Shown: positions 8,952 through 20,660 of the stretch, piece by piece
How the letters are laid out: each line of letters starts with the position of its first letter
Numbering within the stretch: the first letter of the stretch is position 1
Source of the DNA: Pascua guehoae
Taxonomy: Eukaryota; Basidiomycota; Tremellomycetes; Trichosporonales; Trichosporonaceae
Reading direction: 5' to 3'
DNA: 64,000 bases
Assembly (NCBI GenBank): GCA_001600415.1
Contig: BCJX01000014.1
Span: forward strand, 268,669-332,668
Translations under genes and position numbers: made by a program
The notes under the pieces: generated by a model
Databases searched by the model: none
Seen by the model: only the letters and a program-made list of their open reading frames with translations
What the model was told of the DNA's origin: nothing

Positions 8952-11411
8952 ATGTTCAACGTCAACGGAAGGCGGGACTCGGGCTATACCGACATCCCCT
9001 TCCCTCTCCCACAACCAGACGGCGCAAGTGTCCCCATCGCCAGTGCTCCACCACAACCACATCCGGAGACGCTCGACATGATGATGCGCACCAATGGCCA
9101 ACCCACCATGCCCCCTACGTCGACACAGGTTCCCGCAGCGACTGCAGATTTTGCTTTCAACCCGTGGTTCCAGAATGCTGGTCCCAGTGCACGTCCGCCA
9201 CCGCCAGCGGCGATACCTGGAGCTGCCCCAGGTGCAGCTGTACCTCCTGCTGCCGCTCCTGGTGCCTTTCCGCACATGTTCCCTGGAGTCGTAGGCGGAC
9301 AGCCACAACAATCACCAACACCACCAGCGGCAGAGACCGGAACCAAGAAGAAGAAGCGGCGTGCAGACGGAGAAAGCCCTGGGGTCGAGGAGAAGAGGAC
9401 CAAGACGGGTCGCGCTTGTGATGCCTGTGTGAGTGTCAAGGTTCCTGCTGTGGATGCCGGATTAGGAGACAGCATGGCAAAGCTGACGCTGGCGCAGCGG
9501 TCCAAGAAGATTCGGTGCGATATCCTCCCTGCGGACCCAGCAGCGGGTGGTGACTCGGGGCAGCCCATCTGCGCGCATTGCAAACAGTACAACATTGAGT
9601 GTACCTTTTTCTTGCCAATCACCGAGACGCGGTTCAAGAAGCGCCGCCCAACGACCGACGAGACGGCGTCGCCAAACGCAACCAAGGGCGATTCGCATCC
9701 GAATGGGACGCCCGCAGCGGGGGGCCCAGCTTCTGGGAGTAAAGCGCCAGGCGGCCCAGCGTCCATCCCGTTTTTGCTCCACTCGTCAATGCCCTCGCGC
9801 TCCTTTGAGCAGTTTGATCTGAACACGCACGCACACTGGGAGGTGTCTGAAGATTCAGAGGGGCGAATAGTCGTCGAGGCCACTGACGACAATGACGGGG
9901 ACGGCACGCGGTCGGCACGGTTGGAAAAGCACGTCTTGTCGAGCAACATTATGTCGTCGCTCATCAATGGCTTCTTCCAAAGCGACTACCAGTTTGTCCC
10001 CATTGTCTCGCGCGCCGAGTTTCTCGCATCGCGCAATCCCCCACCACTGCTGTTGTACGCCATGGCGGTCGTTGCCGGCACGCGGCGCGACTATACACGA
10101 CATGTGTTCAACCGCATCCGCAGCGTCGTCAACAACATCTTCCGCTCCAACGAGGTGCTCAGTCATCCGACCTTTCATAATGTCCAGGCTCTCATGCTCA
10201 TGGCCGTCAACGGAGAAATCCACTCGCAGCCGACTGCTCCCACCGCGGATGCGGCCATTATGCGCATCGGAGCCGGCGTCCGCATGGCCCAGTACCTCAG
10301 CCTGCACCGCGAGACCAAGACCAAGCCACAAACCATTGCCGAGCTCGAACAGGTCGAGCTTCGCCGCCGCCTGTGGTCGGTGGCCGTCTTTCTCGACGTG
10401 TGGTACACGTGTGCTCTCGGGACGCCGCCCATCATCAACATTGAAGACTGCGACGTGCTCCTGCCATCGCCGTACCGCATCGTCCCGAATGTCCCATCGA
10501 GCGAATGGCCAATTGAGCCAGCGTTTCTGTTCTCTGGAGAGAACCTCAAGCTCTCGATTCTGCTCGGCCGCATCCTCAAAGCAGTCTACGGCCCAACAGG
10601 CTTAACACACGCGACCGACGACCAGCTCGAAAAGATTCTCACCGACCTGCGGACATGGAAAGAGGGTTTGCCCGAGCTGTTGAAATTCAAGGGCAGCAAC
10701 AGTTCGTGGCTCGCTGGGCTGCTGCACATGCTCTACTGTGCAGTGAAATTCCTATTCTGGCGCGGCTTTTTACGCGTCACCCACGCGCCCCCGCCTCACC
10801 TCAAGCTGGTGCTCGACGCCAAAAGCTGGGCCGACTTGGTCAATGCGTCGCGTGAAGCCATCGAGTGGCTCAATATCAACGACAGGGTGCTCGACACGCA
10901 CTTTACATTCCCCTACTCGGCCACATCATGTGCCCTCGTCCAGTACCACAACTGGGCGCGGCGGCGTGATCCCGCGTCGCTCGAGACGCTGAAATTAGTC
11001 CGCGACGTCGTGCAGCGCTGGGAGGCCGCGCTCCAGCCCGACCAGATGAGCATCCGGCGCAAGTCGTGCGAGACCATGACGCTCCTGTACGAGGCGGCAC
11101 TCAAGACCAACCCAGACAGTGACGACCGCACAGACCGCTCAGAGGGCACGCCGAGCTCGGCAATCTCGGGCATCTCGGCTCGCGTCGGAGGATCGGCATC
11201 AAACACCAACAATGCCAACAGCGCCCATGCGCCCGCATTCCCACATCGCCGCCAACCAAACCTGAGCGTCGACGGAGGCGACGGCCCGCAGAATGTCGAA
11301 TACTACCATGCGCCAGATGCCGTCGTCAATGTCTTTGACAATGCGGGCAACTTTGACGTCAGCTTTCTCGACTCGCTCCCAGACTCGAACTTTGACTGGT
11401 CCGGGTGGTGA
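8952..11411 (+). CDS. Zn2Cys6 fungal transcription factor
   Basis: Exons 8952-9428 and 9498-11411 give 796 residues. The 69-nt intron (gtgagt...gcag) falls inside the zinc cluster. Removing it joins 'ACDAC' directly to 'RSKKIRCD', giving the canonical CxxCx6C...CxxCx6C with second half 'CAHCKQYNIEC' (residues about 156-196), followed by basic 'RFKKRR'. The intron is a multiple of three without a stop, so retention would put 23 residues into the zinc finger. Residues about 310-560 ('FFQSDYQFVPIVSRAEF', 'LLLYAMAVVAGTRRD', 'RMAQYLSLHRE', 'RRRLWSVAVFLD') match the fungal-specific regulatory domain. N- and C-termini are Pro/Ala- and Asn/Ser-rich, as in activation regions. It is a DNA-binding nuclear regulator; the regulon is unknown. 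Confidence 0.93.
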   Translation: MFNVNGRRDSGYTDIPFPLPQPDGASVPIASAPPQPHPETLDMMMRTNGQPTMPPTSTQVPAATADFAFNPWFQNAGPSARPPPPAAIPGAAPGAAVPPAAAPGAFPHMFPGVVGGQPQQSPTPPAAETGTKKKKRRADGESPGVEEKRTKTGRACDACVSVKVPAVDAGLGDSMAKLTLAQRSKKIRCDILPADPAAGGDSGQPICAHCKQYNIECTFFLPITETRFKKRRPTTDETASPNATKGDSHPNGTPAAGGPASGSKAPGGPASIPFLLHSSMPSRSFEQFDLNTHAHWEVSEDSEGRIVVEATDDNDGDGTRSARLEKHVLSSNIMSSLINGFFQSDYQFVPIVSRAEFLASRNPPPLLLYAMAVVAGTRRDYTRHVFNRIRSVVNNIFRSNEVLSHPTFHNVQALMLMAVNGEIHSQPTAPTADAAIMRIGAGVRMAQYLSLHRETKTKPQTIAELEQVELRRRLWSVAVFLDVWYTCALGTPPIINIEDCDVLLPSPYRIVPNVPSSEWPIEPAFLFSGENLKLSILLGRILKAVYGPTGLTHATDDQLEKILTDLRTWKEGLPELLKFKGSNSSWLAGLLHMLYCAVKFLFWRGFLRVTHAPPPHLKLVLDAKSWADLVNASREAIEWLNINDRVLDTHFTFPYSATSCALVQYHNWARRRDPASLETLKLVRDVVQRWEAALQPDQMSIRRKSCETMTLLYEAALKTNPDSDDRTDRSEGTPSSAISGISARVGGSASNTNNANSAHAPAFPHRRQPNLSVDGGDGPQNVEYYHAPDAVVNVFDNAGNFDVSFLDSLPDSNFDWSGW

Positions 11412-12186
11412 GTACAGGCATGGGACGATGCAGCCAGACTGAGCTCCACGACTCAGCCTCTAAGTGTGGCACAACTACCCAGGTCGAGTCTGTCAACTCT
11501 CTACACCGACACACGTGTAGCCCGCCCACGTCCAATTTTACTCTCCGCATACGCTAACTCTCCCAGGGGCCAGTATTTCGAAACTGTCGACCGCATGTTC
11601 CCAGCAGCCGCTGGCGAGAGCGGGACGGTCTCCCCTCGGACGTAATTGTATCTGTAGCCGAGCACTGTATCTGGTACCGTATTCTGGAGTAATGGCCTTG
11701 GGCCGGACGTTGTGGATGCCATTCACAGTAGTATCCATCAGAGCACGAGAGTCGGGAGCGGATCGGCCGGGCCACGAGCCCGAGACACTCGGTTGTCCAG
11801 GGATTCCAAAGTCCGGCCAGGGGAGCATTGTCTTGGGAGTGCGGGTAGCAACCAGACGAATGTCCACATGGGGGAGAACACTTGGGCAGGGTCGGAGGCC
11901 GTGGGCAGCTGGGGATGGAGACCGCGGTTCAACAATGCATGTTGCATGGACATGCATGTAGAATCTAGGTAGAACATGAAGACAGTCAGGACGACGCAGG
12001 GTCAATCTACATGAACACAGGCGACAACGTAGACAGTTTAGCAGACTACACACCAATCCTTCTCCTAACCTGGAGGACAAGCACCATACCGAGGGCCACA
12101 AGCACGACCCGGCGAGCCTTGCGCGCCACATAGCGCCAAAGCCAAAACAAGTGCCGGCCACGCCACTCGTGTGCCCCCGCGTACCG
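11412..12186. other. Intergenic between convergent genes, no gene seen
   Basis: 775 bp separating the ends of the regulator and the polynucleotide kinase gene, holding both 3' untranslated regions. No protein or RNA signature was recognised. Confidence 0.45.
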
Positions 12187-13723
12187 CTAGGCGAGGTACC
12201 GATCCCAGACCTTGCGCTGCTCGTCGCTGCCCTCCCAGACAAAGTTTACTGTGCGGATCTCGTCAAAGCCCTCCTTCTTGGTAGGGGACTGGAACTGGGC
12301 AGAGTACGAGTTGAACGCCGAGGCGGGGAGGAGGTCGCGCTTGCCCTCGGACGCGGGGCCATAGAGGTAACGATACGTGTTGTTGTGCTTGGCGAGGTTG
12401 AGGGGGCAGGTAAAGTGGAACAATCTGGAGTGAGTGGGGATGCGTGGACACATTGATGCAGGATGGAGTCGTAAGTGTACGTACCGAATAGGAACACCGA
12501 GCTCGCCGGCGAGCTTGGCGTACACTGCACGCGTTGCGGCGTCCCGGTTGGTATTGTCGATCACCACTGGGCGGCCTTCGGAGAGGTGGTCCCTGGCAGC
12601 ACGTACGCACGCGTCGCGGGTCCGCAGGATGTCCTGGTTGACATGCTCGTAGCCCTTCATGTGTCGACGATAGAATGAGGTCTTCCCAGATGCGCTGGTG
12701 GGTTTAGTATACCCAAAGGGGTGAAGAACCCACGGTGGTCCAACGAAGAGGACAATCTCCTTGCCTTCACGAGCGATCGGGGTATTGGAAGGGACAACAA
12801 GCGGCACTGCTGGGTAAGTCACACGAAGAGAATTTATCCCACCCACAGTTCTGGGCGTCGGTCAGATCGCTCGGCCGAAATGACTTTGGAGGAGACGGAT
12901 ATGGCGATTTCTTGCCAAGAAAGTGCTCCTGCGTTGGTTAGCTCCGTCGAGGAAGCGACCAACCTCGGGTGTGACGAATTTCAGTCCCGCATTCAGCGCC
13001 ATGGTATAGTCCGTGTCGCTGTGGTCTCCCCTGCGTCCCGCCGCGTCGCCGACATAGACTGAATTCTCGACATCTGTCGTCAGCCACAACCACCAGCCCG
13101 TGCGCACCAATCTCCCAGCCCTTATCGCGGTAGAGCTTGACGAGCGTGTCAAACATGCCCGTATGTGGCTTGCGGAACGTGTCCTTTTCCAAGGCAGCCA
13201 GGATCCGGAACGGGACGTTGTCGCCCAGCTGCGTGTCAGCTAATGCCTTGTGAAGTGGGGCGAACTAGCTCACCTTCTCGGCAATCAACGGCAGCTTTGC
13301 CTTCCACTCCCTCCGAATCTTTGGCCGGCCATCGCCCTGGTTACTGAGGATCACAACATGCTTGCCCGTCTTGATATCCTCCTTTAGCCGCTTGGGGACG
13401 ACGTCGTTCCACCACATCCAGTCCTCGCGCGACTTGGGGAACTTTGCGCCCGAGCTCGGCTTGATGAGCGTTCCGTCCAGGTCGTACAGCATGACGACCA
13501 CGGGGTCGGCGGGAGCCGGAGAAGTGAGAGGGTCCTTGTGCGTGTAGTGGATGAGGGAGGGGGGCGAGTCCTCGAATTGGCCACGGGACGGACCCGGTAC
13601 GCCAGCTGAGCCCACTGGTTTCTGAGTGAAGAAGGAATGGACTGGATGGGTCAGCGAGACTCCGGCAATTGACCCACGCTTCTTTGCTGGCGGTAATGAG
13701 CCGGACGACGCGCGTTTACTCAT
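12187..13723 (-). CDS. PNK1: Bifunctional polynucleotide 3'-phosphatase / 5'-kinase
   Basis: Seven exons: 13723-13274, 13228-13108, 13073-12964, 12928-12847, 12809-12734, 12694-12485 and 12424-12187, giving 428 residues. The N-terminal half is a HAD-type DNA 3'-phosphatase with the nucleophile motif 'YDLDGTLI', 'VILSNQG', 'RKPHTGMFD' and 'VYVGDAAGR'. The C-terminal half is a P-loop kinase. Only splicing across the short intron 12733-12695 creates the Walker A 'GPPASGKTSF'; 'VIDNTNRD' follows. The enzyme restores 5'-phosphate and 3'-hydroxyl ends at DNA breaks in the nucleus. A PIP-like 'HSFFTQ' near residue 30 suggests a link to PCNA, though this is inference. Introns are 34-60 nt. It is divergent from TRP4. 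Confidence 0.95.
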
Positions 13724-14074
13724 GGCAAACAAGCAAGAAACGGGCTAGGTGTGTAAGGAGGGTGTGAGTAGTGTTGCGCAGTCTAGAGTAATGTAACAAG
13801 AGAAGCAATGTTGCAACATGCACACCACAATGATCAAAGGCAGGCACGTACGCAGGCGCGTTTGTTGTGGGATGAGCGGATCGCCCTGGTGGAGGTACCG
13901 GGATCAAATTGGCCACGTGGCTATCTATGACTCGAATGGCAAATGTCGGCCGTTGCGTGCTATCTTTGTAGCGGTCGCCGGTGCCGCCGGTGTGCTGGCC
14001 ATGCCCGGCAGCCACCACCATCACAACCAACAACACCATTCTACATTGTTTTCAACTCTACTACAACGCCCATC
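13724..14074. promoter_or_regulatory. Bidirectional promoter region, PNK1 / TRP4
   Basis: Only 351 bp separate the start codons of two divergent genes, so their promoters must share or abut here. A 'tgatgac/tgactc'-like site occurs near 13928 ('atgactcg'), similar to the core bound by Gcn4-type bZIP regulators of amino-acid genes. This is a single short match and is only suggestive. Confidence 0.4.
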
Positions 14075-15576
14075 ATGACGACACCACCAAAGTACTCGCC
14101 CGAGACCTTCAAGGTACTGCTTAAAAAGCTCGTCCAGACGCCCAACGACTTTACCTCTGATGACTGTGGCGAGGCGTTTGAGCACATGGTCGTGCAGGGT
14201 GCGGCACCCGCGCAGGCCGGCGCTTTCCTGACGGCGCTCACATTGTCGGGCCTCGACAGCAGCCCGGCGCTCGTGGCGGCGTGTGCGGACGTGCTCCGGC
14301 GCCACGCCGTGCCCGTCGTCGACCTTGTGCCCAAGGAGGAGAGCTTTGTGCTCCAGCACGGCATGTGGGACTATGAAGAGTCGGATCCTGAAGGAGACGG
14401 GTACCGCGGCATTGTGGATATTGTCGGCACGGGCGGTGATGGGTGGGATACGTACAATGTGTCGACCACTGCGGCGGTTGTCGTCGCAGGGACGGGTGTG
14501 CGCGTCGCAAAGGTGAGCCCAGAAAGAGGATGGAATGCTTCGTCATCTACAAACACAGTCGTAGCTCAGCAAGCCACCCCTCTTCTACCGAGCTAACTTG
14601 CCAGCACGGCTCGCGCGCAGCGACATCGACCTCTGGCTCGGCCGACCTGCTCATCTCGCTCGACTGCCGCCTGTCCTTCCCCGTCAAGGCATTGGACCAC
14701 TTCCTGCCTGCCTCGCCCTTCCTCTTCCTCTTTGCGCCCCACTACCACCCCTCGCTCGCGCACATTGCTCCCATCCGTCGCCAGCTCAACTTCCGCACCA
14801 TCTTCAACGTCCTCGGTCCACTCATCAACCCCGCCCGCCCACAGCGCATGGTCCTTGGTGTCGCCCGGCGCGAACTCGGCGACACGTTTGCAGAGGTGCT
14901 CCGGCTGCTAGGAGTCGAGCGCGCGCTCGTCGTGTGCGGCAAGGAGGGATTGGACGAAGTCTCGATCGCCGGACCTACCTGGGTACGTTTGAGACCCACG
15001 GCTGCGGAATTTAGTCTCCACGACCGTTGATGAACACAAAACACAGAGTGACTAACAATAAATCAGATCTGGAAGCTGGAAAATGGTGAGGTGACCACGG
15101 GCGAAGTCAGCCCAACCGAAGACTTTGGCCTCCCCTGCCACCCCCTGTCGACAGTCAAGGGCTCGACGCCCGAACTGAACGCCGAGACATTCAACGCCCT
15201 CCTCGACAGCAAGCCTGCGCCGCCGCACCTCGCGTCGCCCGGCCCCGACGACCCCTCGATGGAGGCCATCCGCGACTATGTCCTCATCAACGCCGCCGTC
15301 CTCCTCCACATTGCCGGCCGCGCGCGCGACTGGAAGCACGGCGTAGAGCTCGCGCGCGAGTCGCTCGAGAGCGGCGGCGCACGCGCCGCGTTTGACGGGT
15401 TCCGCGACGCGTCCAAACGCGCAATGGGCGAAAAGGGCCTCAACCTCCCGCCCGCACCCGAAGACGACGGTGGTGTCGCCGCACGCAACGGCTACGTCAA
15501 GTCGTGGCTCCACCAGCGCCGCAGCGGGTACACGACGCCCGTCGAGGCCGCGAGCATCCGCCTCCAGTCGCTCTAA
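14075..15576 (+). CDS. TRP4: Anthranilate phosphoribosyltransferase
   Basis: Exons 14075-14512, 14605-14982 and 15067-15576 give 441 residues. The first exon holds the helical N-terminal domain and the PRPP loop '[19 protein letters not shown]'. After splicing, '[17 protein letters not shown]' continues the anthranilate-binding segment, followed by '[19 protein letters not shown]', '[16 protein letters not shown]' and 'GLDEVSI'. The enzyme transfers phosphoribose from PRPP to anthranilate, the second step of tryptophan synthesis from chorismate, in the cytosol. All the signature motifs are intact. The fungal family is about 380-450 residues long. The chorismate mutase gene at 55.6 kb feeds the competing branch. 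Confidence 0.96.
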
Positions 15577-16567
15577 AAATTGCACCGGTTTGCAGTGCAG
15601 CTCTTCTTGTACCTATGCATGTCTTGTTTAGAGTACGTGCGAGTGTGTGCACTGAGGCAACTCATGGTGCGTGCGTGGCCTGAACCCCCATAATGGCTGG
15701 TTGCCGGCTCACGATCAGAGGAGTGACCTTTCTGCTGTTGCACCTTGGAAATGCAACACGACACGACGGTCTGGACTGACCAACTGACCAAGAGTTGAGG
15801 GCCGGGCTCACTGATGTATTTGCCCCTCCAAACTGTGCTAGCGACTCACATATCGAGAATATCGGCGCAAACCTGGAGGAAAAAGAACCCCAAGCGATGT
15901 CAATCGACAAGTAGCCGCCTCGATGTGCGCTGAGTTGGAGAGACAAAAGAGACGACAACGAGAATGAGAAGATGATAAAACTCAATTAACGCCGAAACAC
16001 TCGAACGGCGCAGAGTACCAGTCAAGCTGGGGCATTGCCCACGACGCTCTCAAGCACCTCCGAATCCTCATCTCATGATACATCTACCTCTCTACTCATA
16101 CCGCAGAGAGGCAATCCCCTCGCCTAGATGTATTTATGGTAGTCACATTTGCGTGGGGCCTTTGCCAACAGGGAAGACATCGAACGGTCGAGAAGTCAGC
16201 ATAGGGACGTCAGTGGAATCGTGAGAACCCGTCCAAGTGAGAGACTGCCAATACCAAACGTAGATAGTTTGCACTCTGCGACAAGACACGAGTCGAGTAT
16301 CTCACGACATGTGCATGCAACCACTCAACGACCGCGCGACCGCCAGCCCACCAACAGCACTTGGGTATGACGCGTGGTGAATGTCCAAGTGCCACATTCC
16401 CAATTCTCCTCCACGTGGCTATATCGCCGCGCCCAACGGCCGGGGCCACTCGATGCAGCAGGCAGTTGGTTGGTTCCTGGCTCTGATTTCGAGACCCAAA
16501 GTGACCCCCAGGCAAAAGTCACGCCCTCCGCTGTTCGTCGTTCTTTACCTTGCCCACGATACCCACC
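15577..16567. other. Intergenic, no gene seen
   Basis: About 1 kb between TRP4 and the uS15m gene in the same direction. It holds the TRP4 3' region and the uS15m promoter. 'gatgataaaactcaatt' at about 15970 is AT-rich. No further gene signature was found. Confidence 0.4.
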
Positions 16568-17519
16568 ATGGCCCTCCCCATCCTCTCCAGTCTGCGCTTG
16601 CGAGCCACCGAGTGTGAGTACGAGTACGCCTAAGCTTGCTCTGTGTGGAGCTAGGTGTGTTGTGTATACACACGCAACGGCTGGGAACACTTGGGCACTG
16701 GCGAACATGGACTGACGGTCGGCAGTCATTTCGTCGCCCGCTGGGCCGTCTCGCGCCTTCTCGGCGTCTGCGGTTGCGAGCCGTGGCGAGTCTCCGGCCA
16801 AGGCGACCGCGCGCCGGAAGCGTGCCAAGGTGCTCTTGCTGCGCGAGACCAAGGCAGCCGAGGCCATCGCGACGCACGCGGACCCTATTCTGGGCTCGCC
16901 GCGCGCGGGGCCGTCGTCTGAAAAGAGTCTGTACGAGGGCAGCCGGCTGCAGCGGACGGTGCTGCGTGCCGAGGACGTGTGGTACTCTCCTCCTCCAAAC
17001 TATGCCCAGGGCGGCGAGCCGGCAGAGTACATTCCGGGACTATCCGAGGCGGACCGAGAACTGCTCTTTGGCGCCCTCCCGCACGCATCTGCGGCGCTCG
17101 CATTCGACCCCGACCGTCCCGCCGCGAGCGCGGCCGCGGCCGCCGACCAGGCAAAGCAGACGGAGAGCGTGCAGCGCATTCTCGACCTGCGCAACGCGAG
17201 CAAAAAGGGCATCGAGGTCGTCAACCGCGCCCGCATCATTGACGCCTTTGGCCGCCCCACCGCCTCGGGCCAAAAGGACACTGCGTCCTCCGAAGTCCAG
17301 GCCGCTCTCCTCACACACAAGATTCGCCAGCTCTGGGAACACGTCGAGCAAAACTCGCGCGACAAGCAGAACCGCCGCGCACTCCGTCTCCTCGTCCACA
17401 AGCGCGCCGCGGTCCTCAAGTACCTCAAGCGCACAGACGAGGCCGCCTACCTCGCCCTCCTCCCCGATCTCGGCCTCGCGCCCTCTGCCGTCGAGGGCGA
17501 GATCAAGGTCGGCATGTAA
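16568..17519 (+). CDS. MRPS28: Mitochondrial small ribosomal subunit protein uS15m
   Basis: Exons 16568-16613 and 16726-17519 give 279 residues. The ATG at 16568 opens 'MALPILSSLRLRATEF', continuing into 'SRAFSASAVASR', a basic, serine-rich, acid-free start typical of a mitochondrial presequence. The C-terminal part, residues about 200-268, is the uS15 fold: 'DTASSEVQAALLTHKI', 'EHVEQNSRDKQNRRAL', 'LVHKRAAVLKYLKRTD' and 'YLALLPDLGL'. The long region before it is the fungal mitochondrial extension. uS15 binds the central domain of small-subunit rRNA early in assembly. The gene is tail to tail with the carboxylase gene. Confidence 0.93.
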
Positions 17520-18099
17520 GGTTGAAAAGGTCAGTAATGATGCCCCGTCATCTTCCACACCCCACACCAACATGCCCCCCTTGAATGATGCTTTCCAAAC
17601 CTGATTTAATGAGCCTGAGCCGCTTGCGGTCAAGAAGCCAACCTTTTTTTATACGTCTGACATTTTTCGTCCTTGTGCCATTTTCGATTCTCGTGCAAAA
17701 CAATCGTCACATGCTGACTCTACAGCCGTTCCTCGTCCCCAAGCTAGTGCGTCCGTTACCCAGCTCCGTACATTTATGTCATGACATGTTGCATTATTCA
17801 TCTTCCCGCTGCGCTGCTAGACGAGTTGTGTCGTCCCCTCTGTCGTTGCTAGACTCGCCCTGTCCACTGTCACTGCCCAGCTGGGTGACATCCCTCATCA
17901 CAACCGAACTCTTAGTGTCTGATGACACTTCTGCCAAACGCACAGTATGATCTCCATTGCCGCCGTCAAACCCTTGCTGCCCTCCACTACGCCTGCCAAC
18001 ACTTTTTGCCAACACTGTTGCCGTGACAATGATGCATTATCTCTTCTCCGCTGCTGGTATCCTACTGCTAAACCCCTGTTTACAAAACACTCTCTCAGT
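17520..18099. other. Intergenic between convergent genes, no gene seen
   Basis: 580 bp holding the 3' ends of the uS15m and methylcrotonyl-CoA carboxylase genes. T-rich stretches (about 17642-17665) could serve 3'-end formation. No gene signature. Confidence 0.4.
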
Positions 18100-20660
18100 C
18101 TACTTGTCGGCGGCCTCCTTTTCGAGGGCGACGAGGACACCGCCCTCCTCGATAGCCTGGCCCTTTTCGACATTGACGGCCTCAATCTTGCCGTCGCGGC
18201 CGGCACGAATGTTGATCTCCATCTTCATCGACTCGAGGACACAGACGACCTGGCCCTCTGTGACGCTCTCGCCGGGCTGGACGCGGACGTCAATGACGGT
18301 CGCGGGCATGGGGGAGACGAGGACGTCTGCGGCCGACGCGCCGCCCGTGGCCTCACCCTCGACCTCTGCGCCGCGGCGGCGGAGCGTGTATGGTCCCTCG
18401 GGCGTAAAGAGGTGCAGCTTGACGCCGTGGGGGATGACGGTCGCCAGGCCGCGCGAGCCGCCAAACTGCGTCTGGAGCTCGTGCTCGCCCGTCCACTTAC
18501 ACGACGCGTGCAGCGTCACGGGCTCGGTGCCCTCGCGCGAGACGGTCACTTCGTACGAGTGGTCGGGGAGCTGGCGCACGACCACGCTGCCCTCGTCAAA
18601 CTCGTACGTGTGCTGCGCATAGTCGGTGAACCGCCGTCCCACGAGCGACGACCACGCGCCCGTACCCGGCTGAGGGTCCTTGTGGAAGAGCGAGAGCGCC
18701 GCCTGCGCGAGCACCTCGGGCGCAGTCACCTTGACGGGGAAGAGCTCGTCGTGGTGTTCCTGCAATGTCAGACAAGAGTACCCCGAGCATAGTGTCTCTC
18801 ACGCCCACTTACAGGGATAAAGTTGGTCTCGACGGGACCGGCGGTAAAGTCGGGGTGGGCAGCGACGGTGCGGAGGAAGTCGACGTTGGTGCTGGGTCCG
18901 ACGACCTGGTACTGGTCGAGGGCGGAGCGGAGCATCGCGAGGGCCTCGGAGCGGTCGCGGCCGTGGACAATGAGCTTTGCAATCATAGGGTCGTAGTACG
19001 AGCTGACGTCGTCGCCCTCACGGAAGCCCGTGTCAAGGCGGTGGGGAGCGTCGCGCGGGGCCGCAGTGTGGATCAGGCGACCAGCGTCGGGCAGGAAGTT
19101 TGCCTCGGGACGCTCGGCGTAGATACGGGCCTCGAATGCGTGACCAATGCAGGGGATCTCGGCCTGGGTCTTGGGCAGCTTGCCGCCGGCGGCGACGGCG
19201 AGCTGCCACTCGACGAGGTCGACGCCCGTCACCTCCTCGGTGACAGGGTGCTCGACCTGAAGACGCGTGTTCATCTCCATGAAGAAGAACTCGCCCGTCT
19301 CGGCGTCCATGATAAACTCGACCGTACCGGCGCCGACATAGTTGACGGCCTTGGCGGCGGCAACGGCCTTGGCAGCGAGGTCGGCCTTGATCTGCGGGCT
19401 CAGGCCCGGCGCAGGTGCCTCCTCGATAATCTCTGGGAAAATGTTAGCTCTGTTGCCCTGGCCTCAAATGGATACACCTGCTCGTACTCACTCTGGTGAC
19501 GACGCTGGACCGAGCAGTCGCGCTCCCACAGCGAGACACAGTCGCCGTGCGAGTCGGCAAACACCTGCACCTCAATGTGGCGGGGGCGCTCGAGCCAGCG
19601 CTCGAGGAGGACCTCGTCGTTGCCAAACGACTTGGCCGCCTCGCGCTTGGCAGAGCGCACCTCCTCGAGGAACTCGCCCATGGAGCGCACAACACGCATG
19701 CCCTTGCCACCACCGCCGTGCGTGGGCTTGATGAGCAGCGGGAACCCGACCTTCTCGGCAGCCTTGGACAGCACCTCCTCGGTCTGCTCGGCGCCGTGGT
19801 AGCCTGGGACGCAGGGGACGCCGGCAGCGACCATAATCTCCTTGCTCTCGCGCTTGGAGCCCATGGCGCGGATCGACTCGGCGGGAGGGCCGATAAACGA
19901 CATGCCAGCCTGAGCGACCGCGGCCGCAAACGCGGGCGACTCGGACAGGAAACCGTAGCCGGGGTGGATAGACTGGGGGAGTCAGAATGGGTCCTCAACA
20001 GGGCACCTTGTCACTCACGTCGGCGCCACATGCGGCTGCGACCTGGAGGATCTTGTCGGCGACGAGGTACGACTCGGCGGCGGGCGCGGGGCCAATGTGG
20101 TACGCCTCGTCGGCCTGGGATGTTAGTCGAGTACAAATACGGCACGGCACCATGCTCACCATCTCGACGTGAAGGCAGTCCTTGTCGGCATCAGAGTAGA
20201 CGGCGACGGTGCGGATACCGAGCTTGCGAGCGGTACGGATAACACGGCAGGCGATCTCTCCACTGGATACGTCAGTAATTGCTCTTGGTGCCCGTCATGC
20301 TGCAACGCCGAGAACGAGAGTGGAGACTGTGAGTGGGAGACGTCTGCCACACCCCTCCCCACCCCCTGTGCCCACTCGCTTCGACCTCTGCTCCGCTGGT
20401 GCTCACCGGTTCGCAATCAGCACCTTCTTGAGGTGCTTGGTCTCGCTGGGGAGGTTTGTAGCGCTCGCGCCCGAAGTGGTGGTGGTGGTGGCCGGCGCGG
20501 CGGTCGCGTACGCGCGCGACGCCGTGGGGACAAACGAGGCCGACGACGACGACGCGACGGGGCGTGCAGCGACAAATGCGGGGCGGCTACGGCGCGCGAC
20601 CGCAGACGACGTTGCGCGCGCACGGGCAATCTGGCGGAGCATCTTGGACGACGACGACAT
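18100..20660 (-). CDS. MCCA: 3-methylcrotonyl-CoA carboxylase, biotin-containing alpha subunit, mitochondrial
   Basis: Six exons: 20660-20407, 20262-20160, 20114-20019, 19972-19492, 19432-18813 and 18759-18100, giving 737 residues. The N-terminus is Ser/Ala/Arg-rich, a mitochondrial presequence, and leads into '[16 protein letters not shown]'. The biotin carboxylase domain has '[12 protein letters not shown]', the ATP-grasp glycine loop '[12 protein letters not shown]', '[11 protein letters not shown]' and '[16 protein letters not shown]'. The C-terminus is a biotinyl domain with 'ESMKMEI', the modified lysine being about residue 697. The enzyme carboxylates 3-methylcrotonyl-CoA in leucine breakdown. 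Length and the absence of a carboxyltransferase domain fit the alpha subunit. A propionyl-type alpha subunit is less likely, as fungi generally lack it. The beta subunit gene is not in the window. Confidence 0.92.

Noticed and set aside
8984..9967. 327-residue frame antisense to the Zn2Cys6 regulator
   Set aside because: Lies opposite the Pro/Ala-rich and zinc-cluster coding region; no motif of its own.
17947..18792. 281-residue open frame antisense to the carboxylase
   Set aside because: Shadow of MCC alpha exon 6, which has clear biotinyl-domain motifs on the other strand.
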